Shown: positions 40,530-49,094, counted from the first letter of the stretch. The stretch is 64,000 nt of DNA from Thermoleophilaceae bacterium (GCA_040901445.1 JBBDYQ010000010.1:112182-176181); one strand, 5' to 3'. A program made the numbers and translations. Notes: generated by a model from the letters alone, not told the origin.

Positions 40530-41693
40530 TTGAGCACACACCCCACCAACGGCGCGGCGCGCTACCAGAGCGAGAAGGTGCGCGTGGCCATCGTCGGCGT
40601 TGGCAACTGCGCCTCGGCCTTCGTCCAGGGCGTCGAGTACTACAAGGACGCCGATCCGGACGAGTCCGTCCCGGGCCTCATGCACGTTGACCTCGGCGGC
40701 TACCACGTCTCGGACATCGAGTTCACGGCCGCCTTCGACGTGGACGCCGACAAGGTCGGCAAGGACCTGTCCGAGGCCATCTGGGCCGGCCAGAACAACA
40801 CGATCAAGTTCGCCGACGTGCCCACGCTCGGCGTGCCGGTGCAGCGGGGCATGACGCACGACGGCCTCGGCAAGTACCTCAAGCAGAAGATCACCAAGGC
40901 GCCGGGCGAGACCGCCGACATCGTCGAGATCCTGAAGGAGACCAAGACCGACGTCGTCGTCTCCTACCTCCCCGTGGGCTCCGAGCAGGCCACCAAGTGG
41001 TACGTGGAGCAGGTGCTCGAGGCCGGCTGCGGCTTCGTGAACTGCATCCCGGTCTTCATCGCGCGTGAGGACTACTGGGGCAAGCGCTTCGAGAAGGCGG
41101 GCCTGCCGATCGTGGGCGACGACATCAAGTCGCAGGTGGGCGCCACCATCGTCCACCGCCAGCTTGCCCGCCTGTTCGGCGACCGCGGCGTGAAGATGAT
41201 GCGCACGTCGCAGCTCAACGTGGGCGGCAACATGGACTTCTACAACATGCTCGAGCGCGAGCGGCTGGAGTCCAAGAAGATCAGCAAGACCAACGCGGTC
41301 ACCTCGATCATGGATCACGAGCTGCCGGCCGACGACGTGTACATCGGCCCGTCGGACTACGTGCCGTGGCTCACCGACCGCAAGTGGGCGCACATCCGCG
41401 TGGAGGGCCAGGCCTTCGGCGACGTGCCGCTCAACCTCGAGCTCAAGCTCGAGGTGTGGGACTCGCCCAACTCGGCCGGCATCGTGATCGACGCCACCCG
41501 CTGCTGCAAGCTGGCGCTCAACCGCGGCATCGGCGGCGCGCTCGAGGGTCCGAGCTCGTACCTGATGAAGTCCCCGCCCGTGCAGGTCCACGATTCGGTC
41601 GCGCGGGATAACACCGAGAAGTTCATCGCCGAGCACGGCGGCGCGCCGAAGCTGCCGGGCGCGGCCAAGGTGAAGGCCAAGCAGAAGGCGTAA
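40530..41693 (+). CDS. ino1: myo-Inositol-3-phosphate synthase
   Basis: Ino1 converts glucose-6-phosphate to inositol-3-phosphate with NAD, the first step to phosphatidylinositol and other inositol compounds. The protein is of the short actinobacterial type (387 residues): '[20 protein letters not shown]' for NAD, '[14 protein letters not shown]', '[20 protein letters not shown]' trimmed in the substrate-binding core, and a Lys-rich tail. The TTG start is fixed by AGGAGG six bases upstream. Followed by a strong terminator hairpin. Confidence 0.95.
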   Translation: MSTHPTNGAARYQSEKVRVAIVGVGNCASAFVQGVEYYKDADPDESVPGLMHVDLGGYHVSDIEFTAAFDVDADKVGKDLSEAIWAGQNNTIKFADVPTLGVPVQRGMTHDGLGKYLKQKITKAPGETADIVEILKETKTDVVVSYLPVGSEQATKWYVEQVLEAGCGFVNCIPVFIAREDYWGKRFEKAGLPIVGDDIKSQVGATIVHRQLARLFGDRGVKMMRTSQLNVGGNMDFYNMLERERLESKKISKTNAVTSIMDHELPADDVYIGPSDYVPWLTDRKWAHIRVEGQAFGDVPLNLELKLEVWDSPNSAGIVIDATRCCKLALNRGIGGALEGPSSYLMKSPPVQVHDSVARDNTEKFIAEHGGAPKLPGAAKVKAKQKA

Positions 41694-41717
41694 CAGCCTT
41701 CGCTCGGCGAATCGTCC

Positions 41718-41743
41718 AGCGGGCGGCCTGCGGGCCGCCCGCT
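41718..41743. terminator. Strong hairpin terminator after ino1
   Basis: AGCGGGCGGCC (41718-41728) and GGCCGCCCGCT (41733-41743) form a perfect 11-bp stem with loop TGCG, 25 bases after the ino1 stop. No T-run follows. Confidence 0.75.
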
Positions 41744-41785
41744 CACGTTGGTGCCCGGCCGGCCGTGCTCTCGTATCCTCCCGCC

Positions 41786-43660
41786 GTGCCCGCGGAGCGC
41801 TTCTCCATCGCCCAGGTCACCCCCTATGCCTGGGAGCAGCACCACGAGGTCAACCGCTTCGTCGAGCGCCTCGCCGACGAGCTGTGCGCTCGCGGCCACC
41901 GTGTCGTGGTGGTGGCGCCGTCGGAGTCGCGGGCGCTCGTGCGCAGCTCGCGCGCCGCGATCAAGCGCGCCGGGCGCGACCCGGACGCCGTGTTCGCCGG
42001 CCCGGGCTGCGCCAACGTGCTCGGCGTGGGCCAGAGCATCGCGCGCCGGGGGCGCTCGGCCACGCTGCCGCTCGACGTGTCGCGGACGATCGAGGACCTG
42101 CTCGACCGAGCGGAGCTCGACTTCGTGCACGTGCACGAGCCGTTCGCGCCGTCCGCGGCGTCCGCGGCGCTGCGCCACTCGCGCGCGCTGAACGTGGGCA
42201 CCTTCCACGCCACCACCGAGCGCGTCCTGTCCACCCAGGTGGCGCGGCGGGTGGTGGAGCTCTTCTTCGGGCGCCTCGACGGCCGCACGGCCAGCTTCGC
42301 TTGCACCCGCGACCTCGTCGGGCGCTTCTTCCCCGGCGACTACCGTGTCATCCGCCCGGGCGCCGACCTGGTGGAGCGCCCCGCGCGCGGCGGCACCGTG
42401 GAGATCGTCTACTCGGCCGAGGAGGAGCGCTCGGCGCTGCGGCTGTTCCTGCGCGGCCTGCGCCGCCTGCCGCGCGATCTGGACTGGCGGGCCACCGTCT
42501 GGTCGCGCCACCCCGCCGAGCCCGCGGTGCCGCTCAGCAAGGCGCTGCGCGAGCGCGTGCGGTTCGCCGGCCCGGCCGACGGGTCGGAGGCCCAGCACCT
42601 GGCCGCGGCCGACATCGCGGTGGCGGCCTCGATGGGCGCCGCGCCCGCGCCGCACATGCTGCTGCGCGCGCAGGCCGGCGGCGCCGTGCCGGTGGCGTCG
42701 CGGCTCCCTGCCTACGAGGAGGCGGTGGGCGACGGCGAGCGCGGGCTGCTGTTCGAGCCGCGTGATGCGGTGACGCTCGGAGCCCAGCTCGAGCGGCTCG
42801 TGACGGACGCCGACCTGCGCGAGCGCTTCCACCGCCGCACGCTCGACGAGCACGCGGGCCTGTCCTGGTCGCGGGTGGCGGACGAGTTCGAGGCGCTGTA
42901 CGGGGAGATCGCCGCGCGCCGCCACGACGCCGGCGGGAACGGCGCGCTGCGCAAGCGGGTTGCCGGCCGCGACTTCATCCACGTGGACCTGCACATGCAC
43001 ACGAACCACTCGCACGACTGCGCGACGCCGGTTGAGGTACTGCTCGACACGGCCAAGGCGAGCGGCTTGGGCGCGATCGCGATCACCGACCACAACGAGG
43101 TCTCGGGGGCGCTCGAGGCGCGCGAGCGCGCCGACGGGATCAAGGTGATCGTGGCCGAGGAGGTGAAGACCGCCGACCAGGGCGAGGTCATCGGCCTTTT
43201 CATCGAGGAGAAGATCCCGCGCGGCCTGACACTGGCGGAGACGATCGCCGAGATCCGCCGCCAGGGCGGGCTCGTGTACGTGCCGCACCCGTTCGACCGC
43301 ATGCACGCGGTGCCGGACTACGAGCACCTGCTCGAGGTGGTGGAGGACATCGACGCCATCGAGGTGTTCAACCCGCGCGTCGCCTTCGCCGCCTTCAACG
43401 AGGAGGCGGCGCGCTTCGCGGCCAAGTACCGCATCGTCGCCGGCGCCGGCTCGGACAGCCACGTGGCCCAGGGGCTCGGCTCGGTGAAGATCCGGATGCG
43501 CGACTTCGACGGCCCGGACGAGTTCCTCGCCTCCCTGCGCGACGCGGACATCATCCGCAAGCGCCAGAGCCTGCTCTACGTGCAGGCGCTGAAGTTCCTC
43601 CAGACCACCGCGAACCCCGCCCACGCCCGCAGGAAGCGTTCCAGGACAGGCAAGACGTGA
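41786..43660 (+). CDS. Fusion of a GT4 glycosyltransferase and a PHP-family phosphoesterase (624 aa)
   Basis: Residues 1 to about 385 follow the GT4 (PimA-like) layout: 'QVTPYAWEQHHEVNRFVERL', 'ELCARGHRVVVVAP' and an EX7E-like C-terminal region around 'AQAGGAVPVASRLPAYEEAV' and 'LLFEPRDAVTLGAQLERL'. From about 398 to 610 there is a PHP metal-dependent phosphoesterase: 'VDLHMHTNHSHDC', 'IAITDHNEVSGAL', 'VPHPFDR' and 'AGAGSDSHVAQGLG', the His/Asp set for a trinuclear metal site. The GTG start follows TATCCT (41774-41779) by six bases. It could both glycosylate a lipid and remove a phosphate; the exact substrate is unknown, but the inositol-lipid neighbours are suggestive. Confidence 0.85.
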   Translation: MPAERFSIAQVTPYAWEQHHEVNRFVERLADELCARGHRVVVVAPSESRALVRSSRAAIKRAGRDPDAVFAGPGCANVLGVGQSIARRGRSATLPLDVSRTIEDLLDRAELDFVHVHEPFAPSAASAALRHSRALNVGTFHATTERVLSTQVARRVVELFFGRLDGRTASFACTRDLVGRFFPGDYRVIRPGADLVERPARGGTVEIVYSAEEERSALRLFLRGLRRLPRDLDWRATVWSRHPAEPAVPLSKALRERVRFAGPADGSEAQHLAAADIAVAASMGAAPAPHMLLRAQAGGAVPVASRLPAYEEAVGDGERGLLFEPRDAVTLGAQLERLVTDADLRERFHRRTLDEHAGLSWSRVADEFEALYGEIAARRHDAGGNGALRKRVAGRDFIHVDLHMHTNHSHDCATPVEVLLDTAKASGLGAIAITDHNEVSGALEARERADGIKVIVAEEVKTADQGEVIGLFIEEKIPRGLTLAETIAEIRRQGGLVYVPHPFDRMHAVPDYEHLLEVVEDIDAIEVFNPRVAFAAFNEEAARFAAKYRIVAGAGSDSHVAQGLGSVKIRMRDFDGPDEFLASLRDADIIRKRQSLLYVQALKFLQTTANPAHARRKRSRTGKT

Positions 43661-44310
43661 TGCAGCGCAAAGGAGCGCCGCCCGACCCGTCAAAACCAAC
43701 CGCGGTGCCCGCGACCGACGACGAGATCAGGGAGAAGTACCTCGAGCGGGCGATCCGTGAGCTCAACGGGCTCACGCATGACGTGCAGTCCTGCGACCAC
43801 TGTCCGCGCGGCAACGTCATGCCGGTGCTCGGATCGGGCCACCCGCAGGCCGACGTGTTCCTGCTCAAGTACGCGCCGCGGCCCGCGGAGATCGAGGAGG
43901 GCGTGGCCTTCTACGGCCGCGCCGGCGGCGCCCTGATGAAGAGCTTCAAGCGGCTCTCGATCGACCCACTGGCGGTGTACGGCACGGTGTTCGTCAAGTG
44001 CCCCGTGCCGGACACCGAGATGTCGGCGCCCGAGTGCCGGGCGCGCGTTCTGGACGAGCTGGCGATCGTGGCGCCGCGGATCGTGGTGGTCATGGGCGAG
44101 GAGGCGCGGGTCGAGCTCAACGACCTGGCTGTGCCCCTGGCGCGCGAGCTCGAGGACAGCCCGGGCGAGGTCCAGCGGCTCACGCCGTCGTGCGACGCCC
44201 TCTTCGCACCCGACATCGACGCCTCGCTGGACGACGAGCCCTCAAAGCGCGCCTTCTGGAGCGCCTTCCGCGCGCTCGGCGACTGGTACGCCGAGCTGCC
44301 GCCCTACTGA
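43660..44310 (+). CDS. Uracil-DNA-glycosylase-superfamily protein, divergent family-4-like
   Basis: Four cysteines are laid out as in the iron-sulfur family 4/5 UDGs: 'CDHC' near residue 45, 'VKCPVP' and 'PECRARVL' near 110-125. 'VLGSGHPQADVFLLKYAPRP' corresponds to the water-activating motif, but the usual GEAPG is replaced by KYAPRP. 'FYGRAGGALMKSF' matches the following PFxGxAGxLL. The C-terminal HPS motif is missing; 'TPSCDALFAPDI' stands in its place. So the fold is probably kept, yet uracil excision as normally done is doubtful. Start is GTG 43657 or ATG 43660, overlapping the previous stop. It overlaps the convergent SnoaL-like gene by seven bases. Confidence 0.75.
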   Translation: MQRKGAPPDPSKPTAVPATDDEIREKYLERAIRELNGLTHDVQSCDHCPRGNVMPVLGSGHPQADVFLLKYAPRPAEIEEGVAFYGRAGGALMKSFKRLSIDPLAVYGTVFVKCPVPDTEMSAPECRARVLDELAIVAPRIVVVMGEEARVELNDLAVPLARELEDSPGEVQRLTPSCDALFAPDIDASLDDEPSKRAFWSAFRALGDWYAELPPY

Positions 44311-44687
44311 GCCGCCGCGCGCTCGGCGTGCTCGCGGCTGGGGTGGAAGCTCCATGAGGCGATGAGCCCGCCGTCGACTCGCACCACGACGTGCCAGGCG
44401 AACGACATGTCGCGGCCGCGCGTCCTTCCGCTGGCGATCGCGGCGTGGCTGCTGCTCTCCACCTCGTCCGCGGCTGCGTAGCTCCCCGGGAAGCGCCGCT
44501 CGATCTCGGCGAGCCAGCGCCGGATGCCCTCCTCGCCCCGATAAGCCTCCCCCGTGAGCGCCGCTACGACCGGGCGGAACTCCACATCGGGGGTGCAGAT
44601 TGCGGCGAGCGCGGCCGCGTCGCGGCGATTGGCCGCCTCCAGCAGCGACTGCAGGAGTTCCTCGCTCCGTTGCGGCACGCAGCGCAT
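44304..44687 (-). CDS. SnoaL-like (NTF2-fold) small protein
   Basis: A 127-residue cone-shaped alpha+beta domain of the SnoaL/NTF2 type: 'LLQSLLEAANRRDAAALAAI' followed by 'CTPDVEFRPVVAALTGEAYR', then 'GEEGIRRWLAEIERRFPG' and a C-terminal 'WHVVVRVDGGLIASWSFH'. Such proteins are isomerases, cyclases or ligand binders; nothing here tells which. An in-frame GTG at 44699 is an alternative start that adds four residues. The gene is convergent with the UDG-like gene and divergent from the USP-like gene. Confidence 0.75.
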   Translation of the reverse strand: MRCVPQRSEELLQSLLEAANRRDAAALAAICTPDVEFRPVVAALTGEAYRGEEGIRRWLAEIERRFPGSYAAADEVESSSHAAIASGRTRGRDMSFAWHVVVRVDGGLIASWSFHPSREHAERAAAQ

Positions 44688-44744
44688 CTTTTCAGCCACG
44701 CGCTCCGCGGGTATGGTCGGGATGAGCGAACGAAGGAGATCTCC

Positions 44745-45179
44745 ATGAAGGTGCTCGTCGTCGCCAACCGCACAGCGGAGTCCGATGAGCTGCTCGATGC
44801 GCTCACCCGGCGCGCGGCCGAGGAGGGACAGGTCTCGTTCACGCTGCTCGTTCCCGCCACGCCGCATGGCGTGGCCTGGGCGGCCGACATGCACTCGGGC
44901 TCCACGGAGGCGGAGGAGCACATGCGCCGCGCGGTGGAGCGGCTGCGCGCGGCCGGGCTCGACGTGGACGGGAAGGTGGGCGACCCCGACCCGGTGGCGG
45001 CCGTGGAGGACACGGTGAACTTCGACAGCTACGACGGCGTGATCGTCTCGACGCTGCCCACGCACCTCTCGAGGTGGCTGAAGCTCGATCTCCCCCACCG
45101 CGTGGAGCGCGTCACCGGACTGGCGGTGACCCACGTCGTGGCATCCGAGGTCAAGACCGGCGACAGAGCGGGTAGGTGA
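44745..45179 (+). CDS. Universal-stress-protein-like alpha/beta protein (144 aa)
   Basis: The sequence begins 'MKVLVVANRTAESDELLDAL' and has alternating strands and helices, ending near 'SYDGVIVSTLPTHLSRW' and 'VTGLAVTHV', a Rossmann/HUP-like pattern similar to USP-type proteins but lacking a clear G-x2-G-x9-G-S/T ATP loop. A role in stress is only suggested by fold. AGGAG eight bases before the ATG and a TATGGT hexamer (44712-44717) upstream give it a normal short leader. Its stop overlaps the next gene's GTG (GTGA). Confidence 0.65.
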   Translation: MKVLVVANRTAESDELLDALTRRAAEEGQVSFTLLVPATPHGVAWAADMHSGSTEAEEHMRRAVERLRAAGLDVDGKVGDPDPVAAVEDTVNFDSYDGVIVSTLPTHLSRWLKLDLPHRVERVTGLAVTHVVASEVKTGDRAGR

Positions 45180-45364
45180 CCGGCATGGACCTGGAAGAGC
45201 ACACCCTGGACCCCGTCATCGAGCGGACCTGCGCCGAGTGCGGCGCGAAGCTCACCAGCCGCGAGATCCAGGACTCGCTCGACGCCGGCGGGCCCTACCT
45301 GTGCTCCGTGCACGCGGCCGAGGACGTGGCCCTCGAGGAGAGCGGGGGAGCGGGCGAGGGCTAG
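45176..45364 (+). CDS. Small putative zinc-binding protein (62 aa)
   Basis: The product has a treble-clef or ribbon-like metal site 'CAECGAKLTSREIQDSL' and 'PYLCSVHAAED' (CxxC ... CxxH) flanked by acidic segments. I do not recognise a family. It overlaps the USP-like gene by four bases if GTG 45176 is the start; ATG 45185 is the alternative. Its stop overlaps that of the convergent methyltransferase gene (CTAG, 45361-45364). Confidence 0.6.
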   Translation: MTGMDLEEHTLDPVIERTCAECGAKLTSREIQDSLDAGGPYLCSVHAAEDVALEESGGAGEG

Positions 45365-46719
45365 GCCCGCTCCAGCAGCGCCACCGACTCGATGTGTGGC
45401 GTCTGCGGGAACATGTCCACCGGCGTGACGGCGGCGAGGCGGTAGCCGGCGTCCACCATCTGGCGCGCGTTGGGCGCCAGCGTCGTGGGGTTGCACGAGA
45501 CGTAGACGATGCGCTGCGCCTCCGCCTCGAGCACGCGGCGCACGACCTTCTGGGAGAGGCCGGCCCGCGGCGGGTCCACCACCACCACGTCCGGCTTGCC
45601 GGCCTGCTCGAGCAGCGGGCGCATGGCGGTACGGATGTCGCCGGCGAAGAAGCGGGCATTCGCCACCCCGTTGGCCCGCGCGGTGCCGATGGCGTCCGCC
45701 ACCGACTGCTCCACGACCTCCACGCCCCAGACCTCGCCGGCGCGGGCCGCCAGGGAGAGGGCGATCGTGCCGATGCCGCAGTAGAGGTCGAAGACCTTCT
45801 CCGAGCCGGTGAGCGCCGCGCGCTCGGCGGCGATCCCGTACAGGCGCTCCGCCATCTCGGTGTTGGTCTGGAAGAAGGCGTCGGGGGAGATGCGAAAGCG
45901 CAGGCCGCAGACCTCCTCCTCGATGTACTCCCGGCCGCTGAGCACCTGGTCCTCGGCATCGCGCGTGGTCTCGGCCACGCCGGGCGCGCGCGTCCAGATC
46001 AGGCTGTGGGCGTCCACCGCGGTGGCGAACTCCTCGCTGTCGAAGTCGCCCACGCTGGTGACCAGCCGCGCTTGCAGCTGTCCGCTGCGCCGGCCCTCGC
46101 GGATGACGAGGTTGCGCAGGAACCCCCCGCCCCCGCCGCGGTCCCAGGCCGACAGGCCCTCCTCGCGACACCACGCCTTGACCTGCTCGCGCAGCGCGTT
46201 GATGCGCTCCGAGGCCAGCACGTCGTCGCTGACGTCGTCGATCTCCGACCACGATCCGGCGCGGTGGAAGCCGAGCACGAGCTCGCCCGCCTCGCCCGTG
46301 CCGAAGGAGTACTCGAGCTTGTTGCGGTAGCGCCACTCCTCGGCGGCGGGCACGATCGGCCCGACCGGAGGGGCGTCGAAGCCGCCGAGCCGCTCGAGGG
46401 CATCGCGCACCTGGCGCTCCTTCTCCTCCAGCTGGCGCTCGTAGGAGAGCACCTGCCACGGCGCCCCGGGATGTGCGGCACGGGCCTCGATCCGCTCGGC
46501 GCTGGGCTCGAGCACCTCCACGAGGCGCCCCTCCGCATAGCCGCGCTTGGACTTGGTGATCCGGGCGCGCACGACGTCGCCCGGCACCGCGCCGCGCACG
46601 AACACCACGTAGCCGTCGAGGCGGCCGACTCCGGCGCCGCCGTGGGCGATGGCGTCGACGGGCACGTCGACCTCGGCGCCCTTGGGGGGACGGGCGGTCC
46701 TGGCGGGGGCGTCGGACAT
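45361..46719 (-). CDS. RNA (uracil-5-)-methyltransferase, RlmD/RlmC/TrmA-type
   Basis: The enzyme methylates C5 of a uracil in rRNA or tRNA using SAM. A TRAM domain (about 15-75, 'DAIAHGGAGVGRLDGYVVFV') binds RNA. The methyltransferase has 'FDLYCGIGTIALSLA', 'VVVDPPRAGL' and the catalytic Cys in 'VYVSCNPTTLA', with a C-terminal 'VDMFPQTPHIESV'. In RumA-type enzymes four Cys before the core bind 4Fe-4S; here the region reads 'EARAAHPGAPWQVLSYERQ' with no Cys, so the cluster is absent. Divergent from the peptidase gene at 46741. Confidence 0.9.
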   Translation of the reverse strand: MSDAPARTARPPKGAEVDVPVDAIAHGGAGVGRLDGYVVFVRGAVPGDVVRARITKSKRGYAEGRLVEVLEPSAERIEARAAHPGAPWQVLSYERQLEEKERQVRDALERLGGFDAPPVGPIVPAAEEWRYRNKLEYSFGTGEAGELVLGFHRAGSWSEIDDVSDDVLASERINALREQVKAWCREEGLSAWDRGGGGGFLRNLVIREGRRSGQLQARLVTSVGDFDSEEFATAVDAHSLIWTRAPGVAETTRDAEDQVLSGREYIEEEVCGLRFRISPDAFFQTNTEMAERLYGIAAERAALTGSEKVFDLYCGIGTIALSLAARAGEVWGVEVVEQSVADAIGTARANGVANARFFAGDIRTAMRPLLEQAGKPDVVVVDPPRAGLSQKVVRRVLEAEAQRIVYVSCNPTTLAPNARQMVDAGYRLAAVTPVDMFPQTPHIESVALLERA

Positions 46720-46740
46720 GGCTCCCTATGCTGGCAGCCC

Positions 46741-48195
46741 GTGGACCTGACCGACTACCGCGCCGAGGCGGAGACCTTCCTCACCGCCGTCGACGGCGAG
46801 TACTACCGCCACTACTCGGGGCAGCAGGAGGACTTCGACGTCGAGCCGATCTACAAGCGGCACGAGGCCCTGTTCTCGCGCGCGGCGGTGGACGCGCTGC
46901 GGGGCGGGGAGGATGGCTCGCGCGAGCTGCTGGAGTTCGCGGTTCACGGCCTGATCGGGCGGGCCACGACGGCGGAGACGGCCGAGCTCGCCCGGCGCGA
47001 GGCCTCGCTCGAGCTGGAGGCCAACGGGGAGCGCATGCCGTTCCGCCAGGCGCGGATCGCGCAGGCCAACGAGCGCGACCCCGACCGGCGCGCCGCGATC
47101 GAGGCGGCCTCGCTCCACATCACCGGCCGTGAGCTGCAGCCGCTGCTCCTGGCCCTGCACGAGCGCACCGGCGCGCTGGTCGGCGACCTCGGCTGGCCCA
47201 GCGTGCTCGCGCTCGTGGAGGATCTCTCCGGGATCGACCTCGGCGCGCTGGGCACGCAGACGGACGCCTTCCTCACCGGGACCGACGGGACGTACGAGGC
47301 CGTGGTAGAGCCGGAGCTGTCGGCCCAGCTCGGCATCGGCTTCGCGGACCTGCGCCGGTCCGACCTGCCGGCCTTCTTCCGCGCCCCCGGGCTGGACGAG
47401 CTCTTCCCCGTGGCCGAGCGCGACCGGGTGTTCGGCGAGACCATCGCCGGGCTGGGACTCGACGCGAGCGCGGGGCAGAACGTGCGGGTGGACGCCGAGG
47501 CGCGGCCCAAGAAGTCACCGCGCGCGTTCTGCGCCCCGGTGCGGGTGCCCGACGAGGTCTATCTCGTGATCGCACCAACCGGCGGGCGCGACGACTACGA
47601 GGCGCTGCTGCACGAGGCGGGCCACGCCTACCACTACGGCCATGTCGACCGGGCGCTGGCCTTCGAGCAGCGCTACCTCGGCGACAACTCCGTGACCGAG
47701 GGCTTCGCGTTCCTCTTCCAGGGGCTCAGCTCCGATCCCGAGTGGCTGCGGCGCCGCCTCGGGGTCGAGGACCCGTCGCGCGTCACCGCGTACGCGCGCG
47801 CCTCGAAGCTGATCTTCCTGCGCCGCTACTGCGCCAAGCTCGCCTACGAGCTCGAGCTGCACGCCGAGGGCGCCGACCTCGCCCGGATGCCGGGCGAGTA
47901 CGCCCAGCGGCTGTCCGGCGCCGTGCGCGTGGACTGGCCGGCCGTCACGTGGCTCGCCGACGTGGACGCCTTCTTCTACGCGGCCCGCTACCTGCGCGCC
48001 TGGGCCTTCGAGACCCATCTCCGGGCGCTGCTGGCCGAGCGCTTCGGCCCGGCCTGGTTCGAGCAGCGCGCGGCGGGCGACGAGCTGAAGTCGCTCATGC
48101 GCGAGGGCCAGCGCCGCCCGGCGCACGAGCTGCTGGCCGAGCTGCGCGGGGAGGAGCTGGACTTCTCGGCGCTGCTCGCCGACGTGGCCGGCTGA
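46741..48195 (+). CDS. M3-like zinc oligopeptidase (484 aa)
   Basis: The active-site helix 'ALLHEAGHAYHYGHVD' provides HExxH-type ligands and 'NSVTEGFAFLFQGL' the third Glu, as in M3/M32-like gluzincins. The preceding helical half ('EFAVHGLIGRATTAETAELA') matches the all-helical lid of that clan. The cytosolic peptide substrate is unknown. The GTG start lies eight bases after TATGCT (46727-46732). A much longer open frame in the same phase reaches back to 45238, but it covers the opposite-strand methyltransferase and is a shadow. Confidence 0.82.
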   Translation: MDLTDYRAEAETFLTAVDGEYYRHYSGQQEDFDVEPIYKRHEALFSRAAVDALRGGEDGSRELLEFAVHGLIGRATTAETAELARREASLELEANGERMPFRQARIAQANERDPDRRAAIEAASLHITGRELQPLLLALHERTGALVGDLGWPSVLALVEDLSGIDLGALGTQTDAFLTGTDGTYEAVVEPELSAQLGIGFADLRRSDLPAFFRAPGLDELFPVAERDRVFGETIAGLGLDASAGQNVRVDAEARPKKSPRAFCAPVRVPDEVYLVIAPTGGRDDYEALLHEAGHAYHYGHVDRALAFEQRYLGDNSVTEGFAFLFQGLSSDPEWLRRRLGVEDPSRVTAYARASKLIFLRRYCAKLAYELELHAEGADLARMPGEYAQRLSGAVRVDWPAVTWLADVDAFFYAARYLRAWAFETHLRALLAERFGPAWFEQRAAGDELKSLMREGQRRPAHELLAELRGEELDFSALLADVAG

Positions 48196-48223
48196 CGCGC
48201 TCCGCTACAGCGCGAGCCCACGC

Positions 48224-49042
48224 TCAGAGCTTGGACTCGATCGCGCTGAGCACGGACTTGCGGTTGGCGTTGCGGCGCTCGTAGTCGCGCACCTTGCGCA
48301 GCTCCGGAGCGCTCAGCCCCCCGAGGCGCCCCTGCACCTGCGCGGCGGTCAGGTCGTCGTAGCCGGTGATCGGGAAGCTCGATCCGATGCCCGCGGCGCG
48401 GCGGGCGCGGTCCGCCTGTGCCAGCACCGGGTCGGCGGCGCCGGCGGCGCGCTTGCGAGCCCGGGACGTGGCGTCCCCCACCTGCCTGCGTGCGCGGTCG
48501 GCGGCGTCGGCGCGTCGGCGCACCTCGCCACCGCCCCGCTCGAGCAGGCCCTCGAGGTTGCCCAGGACGTCATCGGTCTGGCGGCGGCCGCGCTCGACCA
48601 GGCCGCGTACGACCTCCTCGGCATCATCTGCCGTCATGCGCCCGCGCTGTACGGCGTCGTCCACGACCTCCTGGATGCGGTCGCGCGTGAGCAGCACCAT
48701 CTCGAGCGGGCGGATGAGGTTGCGGGTGAGGGCGTCGCGGAACTCGGCGACGGACTTGCCGCTGAAGTCGGCGGCCGGGGAGGCGGCCTTCGCCGTGCGG
48801 CCCGCCGCCTTGGAGGCGGTGCGCTTGCGCCCGCTGGCCTTGCCGGCCTTGCTCGCGGCGGCACGGCGCGTGGTCTTGGGCTTGGAGGCGGCGCCCTTTT
48901 TGGCGGACGCCGAGCGCGCGGTCTTCGGGCGCGAAGCGGCGCCCTTCTTGGCGGCGGCCGATCGCGAGCTCGCCGGCTTCCTGCTCGACGACCCGCTCCT
49001 GCGGCTGCTGCCGCCCGACGTGCGCTTGCGCTGATCAGCCAT
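48224..49042 (-). CDS. Histone H1-like/phasin-like basic protein (272 aa)
   Basis: Residues 1-90 are a Lys/Ala/Arg/Ser-rich tail with repeated 'AAAKKGAASRPK' / 'SAKKGAASKPK' units, like bacterial histone H1 homologues. Residues 95-200 form charged amphipathic helices ('LIRPLEMVLLTRDRIQEVVD') that recall phasin or polyhydroxyalkanoate-associated coiled-coils. The C-terminus contains 'YDDLTAAQVQGRLGGLSAPE', a short Rho-N/SAP-like DNA-binding helix. DNA or granule-surface binding is likely. A GGAGG ribosome site precedes the ATG. Not related in sequence to the ferritin-like protein at 3772, though both have basic tails. Confidence 0.72.
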   Translation of the reverse strand: MADQRKRTSGGSSRRSGSSSRKPASSRSAAAKKGAASRPKTARSASAKKGAASKPKTTRRAAASKAGKASGRKRTASKAAGRTAKAASPAADFSGKSVAEFRDALTRNLIRPLEMVLLTRDRIQEVVDDAVQRGRMTADDAEEVVRGLVERGRRQTDDVLGNLEGLLERGGGEVRRRADAADRARRQVGDATSRARKRAAGAADPVLAQADRARRAAGIGSSFPITGYDDLTAAQVQGRLGGLSAPELRKVRDYERRNANRKSVLSAIESKL

Positions 49043-49094
49043 CTGGCCCTCCTCCGCTCGTGGTTCCCGCTGGGTGCCCCGCTTGCGCCGGAGC

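Noticed and set aside
45238..46740. Long plus-strand extension in frame with the M3-like peptidase
   Set aside because: It lies antisense to the RNA methyltransferase, is His/Arg/Ala-rich without motifs, and the TATGCT-GTG arrangement marks the start at 46741.
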